From positions 1 through 18,611 of the forward strand of contig JBLHKW010000105.1 of NCBI GenBank assembly GCA_047618565.1: a stretch of 18,611 nt of DNA, in the 5' to 3' direction. The position numbers and the translations under genes are program-made. Source of the DNA: JBLHKW01 sp047618565. GTDB taxonomy: Bacteria > Planctomycetota > UBA1135 > GCA-002686595. This document shows, in pieces, positions 1 through 8,900 of the stretch (within the stretch, counting starts at the first letter, position 1; each line of letters opens with the position of its first letter). The notes beneath the pieces were generated by a model. The model worked only from the letters and a program-made list of their open reading frames with translations, made no database searches and was not told where the DNA came from.

Positions 1-2
1 TT

Positions 3-410
3 CACATGTTCGACCGCACGGACGCCCTCTCGCTCGAGGACTTCGAAGGCTCGGGAGCGGACTGGCTGGATCGCTACAAGCCCTTCATCAAGGACGGACA
101 GACCGTCGTCACGAGTCCGCACAAGGTGTACGGGCCCGACACGAACGATCTGGTCCTGCAGCTGCGCAAGCGTGGAATCGACCGCGTCATCCTGGCCGGA
201 ATGTCCGCGAATCTGTGCACCGAATCCCACATGCGTGAACTGCTCGAGCAGGGCTTCGACGTGACGGTCGTATCCGACGGAACCGCGGCAGCGAAGACCC
301 CAGATCTCGGTGACGGCTACGCCGCCGCGATGACCAACTTCAGGTTCATTGCCAACGCGGTCATCGACACCAAACAAGCCGTCGCGTCCATGACAGCGAC
401 AGCCGAGTAG
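3..410 (+). CDS. Isochorismatase-like cysteine hydrolase, C-terminal part (5' cut by window edge)
   Basis: The frame is open to the left edge, so the true start lies outside the window; about 135 residues of a family usually near 200 are present. Counting from the Met at base 6, the signature is G-M-S-A-N-L-C at 65-71, with Cys71 as the predicted nucleophile of the isochorismatase/nicotinamidase-like fold. It is followed by the helix T-E-S-H-M-R-E-L-L and the strand V-T-V-V-S-D-G. Lys40 in S-P-H-K-V-Y-G-P is a candidate for the catalytic lysine. No signal peptide can be judged. Such enzymes hydrolyse amides, vinyl ethers or related small molecules; the substrate cannot be read from the sequence. 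It is the first visible gene of a + strand run of oxidoreductases and hydrolases. The family call is firm, the substrate unknown. Confidence 0.88.
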   Translation, partial: HMFDRTDALSLEDFEGSGADWLDRYKPFIKDGQTVVTSPHKVYGPDTNDLVLQLRKRGIDRVILAGMSANLCTESHMRELLEQGFDVTVVSDGTAAAKTPDLGDGYAAAMTNFRFIANAVIDTKQAVASMTATAE

Positions 411-458
411 CTCGCGCACATCCCCAACCCATCCACACACCAGAACCAGAGACCTACA

Positions 459-1397
<939 letters not shown>

Positions 1398-1418
1398 GCC
1401 GCAGGTCGACTGGAAACC

Positions 1419-2798
1419 ATGGGTACCCAGTACGACGCGATCGTGATCGGGACGGGCCAGGCGGGCCCGTCCCTCGCGAGCCGCATGAGCGACGCAGGGA
1501 TGCGAGTCGCCATCATCGAGCGCGATCAGGTCGGCGGGACCTGTGTGAACGTCGGCTGCACCCCCACCAAGGCGCTGGTAGCCAGCGCGCGCGTGGCCCA
1601 CATGGCACGCCGTGCAGGGGAGTTCGGCGTGACGATCGATGGACCCGTGAGGGTAGACATGGGCCGCGTCAACGAGCGCATGCGGGAGATTTCGAGCCAG
1701 TCACAGCGCGGTCTCACGACCTGGCTCGAGCGCATGAAGAACGTCGACCTGATCCGGGGCCACGCCCGCTTCGAGTCGGGCAATGAGGTCGAGGTCGATG
1801 GGAGGCGACTCGAATCGGACAGGATCTTCATCAATGTGGGGGCGCGCCCGTTCGTGCCGAACGTACCCGGCCTGGAGACAGTCGACTACCTGACCAGCTC
1901 CGACATGCTCCAGCTGGACACGCTGCCGGAACACCTGGTCGTGCTGGGTGGCAGCTACATCGGTCTGGAGTTCGCCCAGATGTTCCGGCGCTTCGGTAGC
2001 CGCGTGACGGTCATCGAAAGAGGCCCACGTCTGATCGGCCGCGATGATCCGGACGTGTCCACAGGGGTGCGCGAGATCGTCGAGGCGGAAGGAGTGCATG
2101 TGCACTGCAACGCCGAGCAGATCTCGGTTCGCGCCCATCGCGCCGGCCTGGCCCTGAGCACGGTTGTCGCAGGTGGCGAACGGGAGATCGTGGGCTCACA
2201 CCTGCTGGTCGCCGTGGGGCGCACCCCGAACACCGACACGCTGGGGCTCGATGCCGCGGGAGTCGCCGTGGACGAGCGCGGCTACATCAGCGTCGACGAC
2301 GAACTGCGCAGCACCGCATCCGGGATCTGGGCCCTGGGCGATTGCAACGGACGCGGCGCCTTCACGCACACCTCCTACAACGATCACGAGATCGTCGCCG
2401 CGAACCTGCTAGATGGCGGCAAGCGGCGCGTGAGTGATCGCATCCCGTGCTACGGACTGTTCATCGACCCACCCCTCGGCCGCATCGGGATGACCGAGGA
2501 CCAGGCGCGCGCATCGGGAAGCAACGTGCTCGTTGGCAAGTGGCCCATGAGCAACGTCGGCCGCGCACGCGAGCGCAGCGAGACGGACGGATTCATCAAG
2601 GTGCTCGTGGACGCAGACAGCGAGCAGATCCTCGGGGCCGCAATCCTGGGGCTCAGCGGCGATGAGGTCGTGCACGGCCTGCTCGACATGATGTACGCCA
2701 AGGCGCCCTACACGGTCATCGCCAGCGCGGTCCATATCCACCCGACCGTATCGGAGTTGATTCCGACCACGCTTCAAAACCTGGTACCCCTGGAGTAG
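1419..2798 (+). CDS. FAD-dependent pyridine nucleotide-disulfide oxidoreductase (mercuric reductase/dihydrolipoamide dehydrogenase-like)
   Basis: The 459-residue protein is a complete class I disulfide oxidoreductase. It has an N-terminal FAD motif G-T-G-Q-A-G (11-16), the redox-active disulfide C-V-N-V-G-C (Cys42 and Cys47), the NAD(P)H motif G-G-S-Y-I-G (177-182) with Glu200 ending the second strand, the second FAD motif W-A-L-G-D-C-N (304-310), and a C-terminal dimerisation domain ending H-P-T-V-S-E (441-446) with the catalytic His-Glu pair. It lacks the N-terminal heavy-metal domain and the C-terminal Cys pair of true MerA, so mercury reduction is unlikely. Thiol, quinone or electrophile reduction is more plausible. 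A weak GGA precedes the ATG. Its stop lies 5 bases before the PPOX gene, whose ribosome binding site is inside this gene's last codons, which implies translational coupling. It is cytoplasmic. Confidence 0.93.
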   Translation: MGTQYDAIVIGTGQAGPSLASRMSDAGMRVAIIERDQVGGTCVNVGCTPTKALVASARVAHMARRAGEFGVTIDGPVRVDMGRVNERMREISSQSQRGLTTWLERMKNVDLIRGHARFESGNEVEVDGRRLESDRIFINVGARPFVPNVPGLETVDYLTSSDMLQLDTLPEHLVVLGGSYIGLEFAQMFRRFGSRVTVIERGPRLIGRDDPDVSTGVREIVEAEGVHVHCNAEQISVRAHRAGLALSTVVAGGEREIVGSHLLVAVGRTPNTDTLGLDAAGVAVDERGYISVDDELRSTASGIWALGDCNGRGAFTHTSYNDHEIVAANLLDGGKRRVSDRIPCYGLFIDPPLGRIGMTEDQARASGSNVLVGKWPMSNVGRARERSETDGFIKVLVDADSEQILGAAILGLSGDEVVHGLLDMMYAKAPYTVIASAVHIHPTVSELIPTTLQNLVPLE

Positions 2799-2803
2799 AT
2801 GCC

Positions 2804-3382
2804 ATGCCCCGCAAGTACACGGAACTGACGTTCACCGACGCAGTCCGCGAGACCCAGACGCATTACGGCGCACGCGCGTCAGCGGCCCAGGTGGAAGCCT
2901 GGGACATCGATGACGAGCACATGTCGGCTGAGGATGCCGATTTCATCAGCCGGCGCGACGGCTTCTACATGGCGACGGTCAATGAGGAAGGCTGGCCCTA
3001 CGTTCAGTTCCGTGGTGGACCCACTGGCTTCCTGAAGGTCCTCGATGAACAGACCCTCGCCTACGCTGACTTCCGCGGCAACCGCCAGTACATCAGCACG
3101 GGTAACCTGCGCTCGAACGGACGCGTGGCCCTGTTCTTCATGGACTACGCCGGCCGCAAGCGGCTGAAGGTCATGGCGACCAGCGAGGTGATCGATGCAG
3201 ATACGGATCCCGAACTCCTGACACAGGTCGCAGATGCGGACTATCGCGCGAAGATAGAGCGCATCGTCAAATTCCACGTGGCAGCCTTCGACTGGAACTG
3301 CCCACAGCACATCACACAGCGCTACACGGCAGCGGAATGGGCGAGCGCCGGCGTGGAGAGCAGCGAGGGAGATATCTCGTGA
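2804..3382 (+). CDS. PPOX-class (pyridoxamine 5'-phosphate oxidase-like) FMN-binding protein
   Basis: The 192-residue protein has the split-barrel flavin fold: an N-terminal helical segment, then F-Y-M-A-T-V-N-E-E-G-W-P-Y-V-Q (52-66), which starts the barrel and carries the usual 'sxtxdGxPxv' pattern. It continues with F-L-K-V-L-D-E-Q-T-L-A-Y-A-D-F-R-G-N-R-Q-Y and R-V-A-L-F-F-M-D-Y, and ends with the tail F-D-W-N-C-P-Q-H-I-T, which recurs in this subgroup. Members bind FMN or F420 and are often redox or stress enzymes; the reaction here is unknown. The GGAG eight bases before the ATG lies within the end of the upstream flavoprotein gene, so the two are probably translated together. Its TGA overlaps a GTG (GTGA at 3379-3382), a possible old start for the sigma factor remnant downstream. 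Cytoplasmic. Confidence 0.88.
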   Translation: MPRKYTELTFTDAVRETQTHYGARASAAQVEAWDIDDEHMSAEDADFISRRDGFYMATVNEEGWPYVQFRGGPTGFLKVLDEQTLAYADFRGNRQYISTGNLRSNGRVALFFMDYAGRKRLKVMATSEVIDADTDPELLTQVADADYRAKIERIVKFHVAAFDWNCPQHITQRYTAAEWASAGVESSEGDIS

Positions 3383-3436
3383 CCCCCACGGTGCCCAGGC
3401 AGGCGCATGCGAGCGTCTCCGCAGGCATGATCCGGG

Positions 3437-3824
3437 GTGCTGGAACGTTTCTTCCGCTCGGAGTCGGACTCGATCCGGACGCGCGTGCAGCGCCTCGTCG
3501 GGCCCCCTCATGAGGCGGAAGACCTGACCCTGGACATCCGACTGCGGATCCATCGTGCCGGCCCCCGGTTTGACACGAGCAAGCGCCTCGGCCCCTGGAT
3601 CGAGAGCATCCTTCGAAACAGGGTGCATGAGCATCCAGCGCGCCATCGAACAGCTCACTCCAGGAGCCGGCACGACCCTTCTGTTACGGGCCATTGATGA
3701 TCTCTCGTTCGAAGCCATCGCAATCGCCATGGACCTGATACCGACGGCTACCCGCAAACGATACTCTCGTGCGCTTTACTCGCTACGCGCCAGACTCGCT
3801 GCGCTGGCCGCGCACTCCAACTGA
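3437..3824 (+). pseudogene. ECF-type sigma factor, split between two frames (degraded or two-piece)
   Basis: Two overlapping frames together make one small sigma-70 family factor. The first (GTG 3437 to 3697, 86 residues) carries region 2: A-E-D-L-T-L-D-I-R-L-R-I (27-38), then F-D near 45-46 and G-P-W-I-E-S-I-L-R-N-R (52-62), the usual end of region 2. The second (ATG 3627 to 3824, 65 residues, shifted by one base) carries region 4: L-S-F-E-A-I-A-I-A-M-D-L (26-37) and R-K-R-Y-S-R-A-L-Y-S-L-R-A-R-L (43-57), a helix-turn-helix plus the closing helix. The pieces meet around 3627-3645, with essentially none of the 30-50-residue linker of normal ECF factors. The simplest reading is a frameshifting deletion; a two-polypeptide sigma factor or a sequence error remain possible. 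It lies inside the redox operon and may once have controlled it. Confidence 0.72.
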
Positions 3825-3857
3825 CTCTCCCGATTCCAGAATACAGGCAGGTATCCC

Positions 3858-4490
3858 ATGAATGTCATCGACGCGATCAAGAACAGAAGAGCCACGCGAC
3901 ACCTCGACCCGGCCCACAAGCTGAAGCAGGCCGAACTCAGAACCTTGCTCGGCGCCATCGCCCTGGCCCCCACATCCTTCAACATGCAGAACCGCCACGT
4001 CGTCGCGGTCGTGGACCAGGAGATCAAGAACCAGCTGCAGGCCGCGGCCTGGGGCCAGGAGCATGTGCGCGACGCTTCGGTCGTCTTCGTGATGGCCGGC
4101 GACCTCGGTGCTTACAAACGAACCGATCGCTACCTGCGCGACGCGGACACGCCGGTGCGGGAGATGTTCGAGCCCATGGTCGCCGAGTTCTACGACGGCA
4201 AGCCCGCGCTGCAGCGTGACGAAGCCGCGCGCTCGGTCGGCATGGCCGCCATGAGCCTGATGTTGTCGGCCCAGCAACTCGGATACGAATCCTGCCCGAT
4301 GATCGGATTCGATCCGGACCAGGTGTCCCAGATCCTCGGCCTGGACGCCGAGCACCCGCCCCTCATGCTGGTTGTCGTCGGCAAGGCCACCAAGGATGCG
4401 CATCCGCGTCTGGGCCTGCTCAGTCTCGAGGAGACCGTCTCCATCGACCGCTTTGGCAACCACGCCGTGACGGGCGAAGCCGACCTTTAG
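3858..4490 (+). CDS. Nitroreductase-family FMN oxidoreductase
   Basis: The 210-residue protein matches the compact nitroreductase fold. The N-terminal R-R-A-T-R-H (10-15) fits the phosphate-binding arginines of FMN. A-P-T-S-F-N-M-Q-N (38-46) is the classic 'APSSxNxQ' flavin and dimer segment. C-P-M-I-G-F-D (146-152) and L-V-V-V-G-K (171-176) are the usual C-terminal flavin contacts. Family members use NAD(P)H and FMN to reduce nitroaromatics, quinones, enones or other electrophiles; the natural substrate here is unknown. It is cytoplasmic and probably a homodimer. It starts 33 bases after the sigma factor remnant and is followed 25 bases later by the DUF1348 gene on the same strand. The ribosome binding site is weak (AGG about eight bases upstream). 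Confidence 0.92.
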   Translation: MNVIDAIKNRRATRHLDPAHKLKQAELRTLLGAIALAPTSFNMQNRHVVAVVDQEIKNQLQAAAWGQEHVRDASVVFVMAGDLGAYKRTDRYLRDADTPVREMFEPMVAEFYDGKPALQRDEAARSVGMAAMSLMLSAQQLGYESCPMIGFDPDQVSQILGLDAEHPPLMLVVVGKATKDAHPRLGLLSLEETVSIDRFGNHAVTGEADL

Positions 4491-4515
4491 CCCACCAACG
4501 AAACCGAGCTACAAG

Positions 4516-5037
4516 ATGCCCACAGCCCTGACGCCGCCCTTCACACAGGAGTCCGCGCTTCGCAAGGTACGCCTGGCCGAGGACGCGTGGAATTCACGGG
4601 ACCCCGAGCGCATCGCGCAGGCCTACACGCCCGATAGCCGCTGGCGCAATCGCAGCGAGTTCGTCACGGGCCGGGACGCGATCCGGGCCTTCCTGCAGGC
4701 CAAGTGGGAGCGCGAGCTCAACTATCGACTGGTAAAGGAGCTATGGGCATTCGGCGATCGCAGGATCGCGGTGCGCTTCCAGTACGAGTACCACGACGCT
4801 GCGGGTGCCTGGCACCGAGCGTACGGAAACGAGAACTGGGAGTTCGACGAGCGCGGTCTCATGGCCTGGCGGCAAGCCAGCATCAACGACGTTCGCATCA
4901 CCGAGAGCGAACGGCTGTTCCTGTGGGATGCGCCCGGGCCGCGGCCGCCCGAGCATCCGGGCCTGACCGACGCCAGGCGAAAGTCGACACCGAATTCCGT
5001 AGGGAAAAATACGCCCCCCACGCCTGCGACAGACTGA
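4516..5037 (+). CDS. NTF2-like protein, DUF1348 family, with altered C-terminal tail
   Basis: This 173-residue protein is a cone-shaped NTF2/SnoaL-like fold of the DUF1348 type. Recognisable pieces are A-W-N-S-R-D-P-E-R-I (24-33), S-R-W-R-N-R-S-E-F-V-T-G-R (41-53), F-L-Q-A-K-W-E-R-E-L-N-Y-R-L (59-72), E-L-W-A-F-G-D-R-R-I-A-V-R-F (75-88) and Y-G-N-E-N-W-E-F-D-E-R-G-L-M (103-116). No reaction is established for the family; the fold usually binds or transforms small hydrophobic molecules. Its place after the nitroreductase suggests a part in the same small-molecule pathway. After H-P-G-L near 152-155, where I expect DUF1348 proteins to end, about 18 residues of low-complexity Pro/Thr/Lys sequence follow, perhaps from a late frameshift or stop-codon loss. 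It is the last clear member of the run. Confidence 0.87.
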   Translation: MPTALTPPFTQESALRKVRLAEDAWNSRDPERIAQAYTPDSRWRNRSEFVTGRDAIRAFLQAKWERELNYRLVKELWAFGDRRIAVRFQYEYHDAAGAWHRAYGNENWEFDERGLMAWRQASINDVRITESERLFLWDAPGPRPPEHPGLTDARRKSTPNSVGKNTPPTPATD

Positions 5038-5204
5038 TCAGCCGGTATTACGCCCATATCGACGTGGTACGGTTTGCGTATCAAGCACACAAACGGCGCC
5101 AGCCTCACGACCATGGGTCACGGCCGCTGCGTGAATCGCCGCGATCGTCGAAACCCGCCCGTTTGGTTTCAGAATGGCCGTCTCGGCGCCCGAGTCGTTG
5201 CAGC

Positions 5205-7010
5205 ATGTGCGGTATTTTTGGCGACGTCACGCGACGCGGACATCCTCTCTCGATCGATCGCAGCGAAGCGGACCGGTTGCGCGACACCATGGCCAGCAGG
5301 GGCCCCGATGGCGCCTCGACCTGGCATCGTGAGAATGTTCTGCTCGGGCACCGACGACTCTCCGTGCGAACTGCAGGCCCGTCCGGAGAACAGCCCCTGC
5401 TGAGCGCCGATGGTCGCTGGGTGGTCGTCTTCAACGGCGAATTGTACGAAGAAGCGAGCCTGCGCGCGCAGCTCGCCAGTGAGGGCTTCGCGCCCTCCGG
5501 CGATGGAGACGCGGCAACGGTTCTGGCCGCCGTCGCCGCCTGGGGCAGCAACGCCTGTGCACGACTGCGCGGCATGTTTGCTCTGGCTGCCGTGGACCTG
5601 CACGACCAGCAGTTGTGGCTGGCGCGCGACCCGCTCGGCATGAAGCCGCTCTACTGGTGGGCCGATGATGACGAGGTCGTCTTCGCGTCGAGTCCGACGG
5701 CCGTACTCGAGCACCCGCGTGTGCCCGTTGCACCTGACCTGGCCATGGTCAGCACCTACCTGTCGACCCTGCGGACCGAGCTCGAAGGCCGCACCCTGTT
5801 CGACGATGTGCATTCCCTGCGGTCGGGCGAGGTGCTCGAATTCGACCTCGAACGGCCCCTATCGCGGCCACGCTCGCGGCACGTCGAGGTGCCCAACCGC
5901 GGATGCTCCCCGGACATGACCATGCAGGAAGGCGCGGACCTCCTGCGCCAGACGCTCTCGGACTCCGTATCCGCCCACCTGGACGCCAAGGTACCGGTCG
6001 CATGCCTGTTCTCGGGTGGTCTCGACAGCACCGGTATCGCAGCCCTGGCCCAGGCCCATGTGGACCTGCCTACCTATTGCGCCGGCACGCGCGGCAAGGA
6101 ACCGGGCGATCTCGAGTTCGCCCAGGCCGCAGCCTCCGACCTGGGTCTGGAGCATTCCCAGGTCGAGATCGATGGAGCACGGTTCGACGCTGGCTGGCGA
6201 GACCTCATCCAGAATGGGGGCTTGCCCCTCTCGACCCCCAATGAAGTCGCGATCCTGGCCGTATGCCGCGCGCTACGCGCCGACGGCAATATCGTCGCCC
6301 TCTCGGGCGAAGGCGCCGACGAGATTCTGGGCGGCTACGACGGCGTCATGCGCGCGGCACGCCAGTTCGAGGAGGGCGATCCGGGCCCGCTCGACGGCGG
6401 GCGTCTGCATCTGGAGCTGGGCGCCTGGATTGCACCCGCGGTAAAGCCCGAGGTCCTGCATCCCGACATCTGGTCTGCGCTCGACAACGACCAGTTCGTC
6501 GTCAATGCATACCGGCGTAACTTCGAGCGCGCCCAGGCCGACACGCCCCCGGAAGCCGACCCGCTCGAAGCGCACCTGCGCTTCCTGCGCCGCACCAACA
6601 TGGCGGGATTGCTCAGTCGACTGGACCGCGCGTCCATGGCCGCGGGTGTGGAGGGGCGCACGCCCTTCGCCGATCGCGAGGTGGTGGCCCTGGCCGAGAG
6701 CATGCCGGTCGGGATCAAGGTCGAGCCGGCGACATCCACGGCAAACATCGGGCGCGGCAAGCGAGTCCTGCGGCAGGCCCTCGCAAACGTGGTTCCGCGC
6801 GCGACGCTCGAACGCCCCAAGGCTTCCTTCCCGCTGCCCTTCCAGAACTGGCTGGCGGAAGCCGCCCAGCAGGCCACGGCCTCGCCCTTCGCTCGCTCGA
6901 TCTTCGAGCCACGCCTGCTCGAGCTCGTGGCGCAGGCGCCCGATGAGAACTGGACCTACGCCTGGCCCATCCTGAACATCGCCCGCTGGGGTGATCGATG
7001 GTGGCGATAG
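5205..7010 (+). CDS. asnB: Asparagine synthetase, glutamine-hydrolysing
   Basis: The start is fixed by biology: class II glutamine amidotransferases need Cys as residue 2, and ATG-TGC at 5205 gives M-C-G-I-F-G. The frame stays open further upstream, but that part overlaps the DUF1348 gene. The 601-residue enzyme has an N-terminal glutaminase domain (1-~200): Cys2, R-G-P-D-G (32-36), F-N-G-E-L-Y-E (76-82) and R-D-P-L-G-M-K-P-L-Y (141-150). The C-terminal synthetase domain has the pyrophosphate loop S-G-G-L-D-S (270-275) and S-G-E-G-A-D-E-I-L-G-G-Y (367-378). It should make asparagine from aspartate, glutamine and ATP, with ammonia channelled between domains. AsnB-like paralogues also amidate polymer or secondary-metabolite precursors, but no such neighbours are visible. 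There is no clear Shine-Dalgarno, and a 167-base gap separates it from the upstream operon. Confidence 0.93.
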   Translation: MCGIFGDVTRRGHPLSIDRSEADRLRDTMASRGPDGASTWHRENVLLGHRRLSVRTAGPSGEQPLLSADGRWVVVFNGELYEEASLRAQLASEGFAPSGDGDAATVLAAVAAWGSNACARLRGMFALAAVDLHDQQLWLARDPLGMKPLYWWADDDEVVFASSPTAVLEHPRVPVAPDLAMVSTYLSTLRTELEGRTLFDDVHSLRSGEVLEFDLERPLSRPRSRHVEVPNRGCSPDMTMQEGADLLRQTLSDSVSAHLDAKVPVACLFSGGLDSTGIAALAQAHVDLPTYCAGTRGKEPGDLEFAQAAASDLGLEHSQVEIDGARFDAGWRDLIQNGGLPLSTPNEVAILAVCRALRADGNIVALSGEGADEILGGYDGVMRAARQFEEGDPGPLDGGRLHLELGAWIAPAVKPEVLHPDIWSALDNDQFVVNAYRRNFERAQADTPPEADPLEAHLRFLRRTNMAGLLSRLDRASMAAGVEGRTPFADREVVALAESMPVGIKVEPATSTANIGRGKRVLRQALANVVPRATLERPKASFPLPFQNWLAEAAQQATASPFARSIFEPRLLELVAQAPDENWTYAWPILNIARWGDRWWR

Positions 7011-7091
7011 CAGCGCGTTAGAGCACTTGTCCGGCGACCGGGTAGCCCAAGCCCCGTCCCCTCGATATCGTGGGGCCCGGCGACTGGCGTT

Positions 7092-8900
7092 GTGTGCCGG
7101 ACGCGAAGGGAATCACAGCTGGAACTGAGCGAACCGTCACCTGGCCTCTTCGTCCTCGAGTGCGAATACGAGGATCGCTTCACGCCCAAGGATGCGGGCC
7201 TGCAATGGCATGCCGGTGAGCGCTGCAAACGGCCCAAGTGCTCGGCCTGTGCGGCCGATATCGGCCGCGCCTGGCACACGGCGGACGTGCTGAAGGCGCT
7301 GAAGCTGGCAGAGCATGCCTCGAGCGAGCTGCGTGCAGACATCATGCGACGGGCGCAACCCATGGCCGAGGAGCAGGTCGCGAGCGAGCGTGACCGTGCA
7401 CGTGCCGCACGCGTCCTGAAGCTACAACGCGTGCGTTCGTTGCAGGCGAGCGGTGCCACGGACTCGACCCTCGAAGTACCTGCTCCGGACGGACTGGAGT
7501 ACATGCCCTACCAGCGTGCGGCCATCGCCTTCGCGCTCAGCAGGCCGAACACGCTGATCGCTGACGAGATGGGCCTGGGCAAGACGATCGAGGCGCTCGG
7601 CGTCGTCAACGCGGATAGCACGATCCAGCGCGTCTTGATCGTTTGCCCCGCCAGCCTCAAGCTCAACTGGAAGCGCGAGGCCGAACGCTGGCTCACGCGC
7701 CCGATGCAGTGCGAGGTCGCCGGCAAGTCATTTCCGGAGGATGCGGATGTCGTCATCATCAACTACGAACGCCTCGGCAAATGGGAGAGCCAGCTCGCCC
7801 GCGGATGGGACCTGTTGATCGCTGACGAATGCCACTACGTCAAGAACCGTGACGCGAAGCGGACGAAGAGACTCTTCGCCATCAAGTCCCCAAGGATGCT
7901 GTTCCTGACGGGCACGCCCATCCTGAACCGGCCGATCGAACTGCACCCCATCGCGGGCCACCTCGCGCCGGAGGCCTTCGGTGATTTCTGGACCTACGCC
8001 AAGCGCTTCTGCAGTCCGGTGCGCAACAACTACGGATGGGACTTCAACGGAGCCGCCAACCTCGACGAGCTGCACGAGTTGCTGCGAAGCACGGTCATGA
8101 TCCGGCGTACCAAAGCTGGCGTGTTGCCGGACCTGCCACCCAAGCGCAGGCAGGTCATCGAGCTGGCCTCGGATAGCATGACGCGGCTGATCGCGCGCGA
8201 GACGAAGGCCTGGGATGAGCACAGCCATGCGCTGGCCGAGATCCGCGGGCGTGCACGCGCGTCGTCCAAGGGTGCCGACGCGGCGCCCGACGAGCTCACC
8301 CAGCTGCGCAAGCAACTGAATGTCGCCTTCGGCGAGCTATCCAAGCTGCGACGCGAGACTGCGCTTGCCAAGGTCCCGCTCGTGGTCGAACACATGCGCA
8401 ACGCGATCGAATCGTCGGGCAAGCTCGTGGTGTTTGCGCACCACCGCGATGTGATTTCCGCCCTGGCAGAGCCCTTTGGCGATGCGGTGGTGACCCTCAC
8501 AGGCGAGCACACCCTCGAGCAGCGCCAGTCCAATGTCGACCGCTTCCAGGACGACCCCGACTGTGCCCTGTTCATCGGATCGATCACCGCCGCTGGCCTC
8601 GGCTTGACGCTCACCGCCGCCTCGCACGTCATGTTCGCCGAGCTCGACTGGGTTCCGGCGCACCTGACCCAGGCCGAGGACCGCACCCACAGGATCGGTC
8701 AGGAGAACAGCGTCCTGGTACAGCACCTGGTGCTACAGGACTCCCTCGACGCGCGCATGATAAAGACGCTGATCAAGAAGCAGCGCATCGTCGACAAGGT
8801 CGTCGACGGCGATCTGCAAACGGAACTCTTCGGGGACGAGCTGGCGCAGGAGCTGATCGAAGCGGCCAGCGCCCGATCCCACGAAGACGCTGACGACTAG
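7092..8900 (+). CDS. SNF2-family DNA helicase/translocase, SMARCAL1-like
   Basis: The 602-residue protein contains both RecA-like lobes of an SNF2 ATPase. Lobe 1 has the Walker A region D-E-M-G-L-G-K-T (158-165), motif Ia region C-P-A-S-L-K-L-N-W (185-193), a Walker B box D-E-C-H (245-248) and motif III L-T-G-T-P (272-276). Lobe 2 has A-G-L-G-L-T-L-T-A-A (501-510) and the arginine-finger motif A-E-D-R-T-H-R-I-G-Q (528-537). The compact form resembles SMARCAL1/ZRANB3 annealing helicases, so a role in fork or recombination repair is plausible. Residues ~12-75 form a separate N-terminal module with Trp39-His40, Cys45, Cys50, Cys53 and W-H-T (61-63), possibly metal- or DNA-binding. The GTG start at 7092 is uncertain because no other clear start precedes the module. 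The gene stands alone and is convergent with the sulfatase. Confidence 0.9.
   Translation: MCRTRRESQLELSEPSPGLFVLECEYEDRFTPKDAGLQWHAGERCKRPKCSACAADIGRAWHTADVLKALKLAEHASSELRADIMRRAQPMAEEQVASERDRARAARVLKLQRVRSLQASGATDSTLEVPAPDGLEYMPYQRAAIAFALSRPNTLIADEMGLGKTIEALGVVNADSTIQRVLIVCPASLKLNWKREAERWLTRPMQCEVAGKSFPEDADVVIINYERLGKWESQLARGWDLLIADECHYVKNRDAKRTKRLFAIKSPRMLFLTGTPILNRPIELHPIAGHLAPEAFGDFWTYAKRFCSPVRNNYGWDFNGAANLDELHELLRSTVMIRRTKAGVLPDLPPKRRQVIELASDSMTRLIARETKAWDEHSHALAEIRGRARASSKGADAAPDELTQLRKQLNVAFGELSKLRRETALAKVPLVVEHMRNAIESSGKLVVFAHHRDVISALAEPFGDAVVTLTGEHTLEQRQSNVDRFQDDPDCALFIGSITAAGLGLTLTAASHVMFAELDWVPAHLTQAEDRTHRIGQENSVLVQHLVLQDSLDARMIKTLIKKQRIVDKVVDGDLQTELFGDELAQELIEAASARSHEDADD

Noticed and set aside
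1419..2798. Annotation of the flavoprotein as mercuric reductase
   Set aside because: It has no heavy-metal-binding domain, no C-terminal Cys pair and no other mer genes nearby.
2879..3757. 292-codon minus-strand frame opposite the PPOX gene and sigma remnant
   Set aside because: It has no domain. The plus-strand PPOX and sigma motifs explain the sequence.
4704..5204. Upstream extension of the asparagine synthetase frame (167 extra residues)
   Set aside because: It overlaps the DUF1348 gene, is Arg-rich and unlike any domain, and Cys must be residue 2 of the mature enzyme, which fixes the start at 5205.
5038..5204. Possible promoter before the asparagine synthetase
   Set aside because: No -35/-10 pair with sensible spacing could be defended in this 167-base gap.
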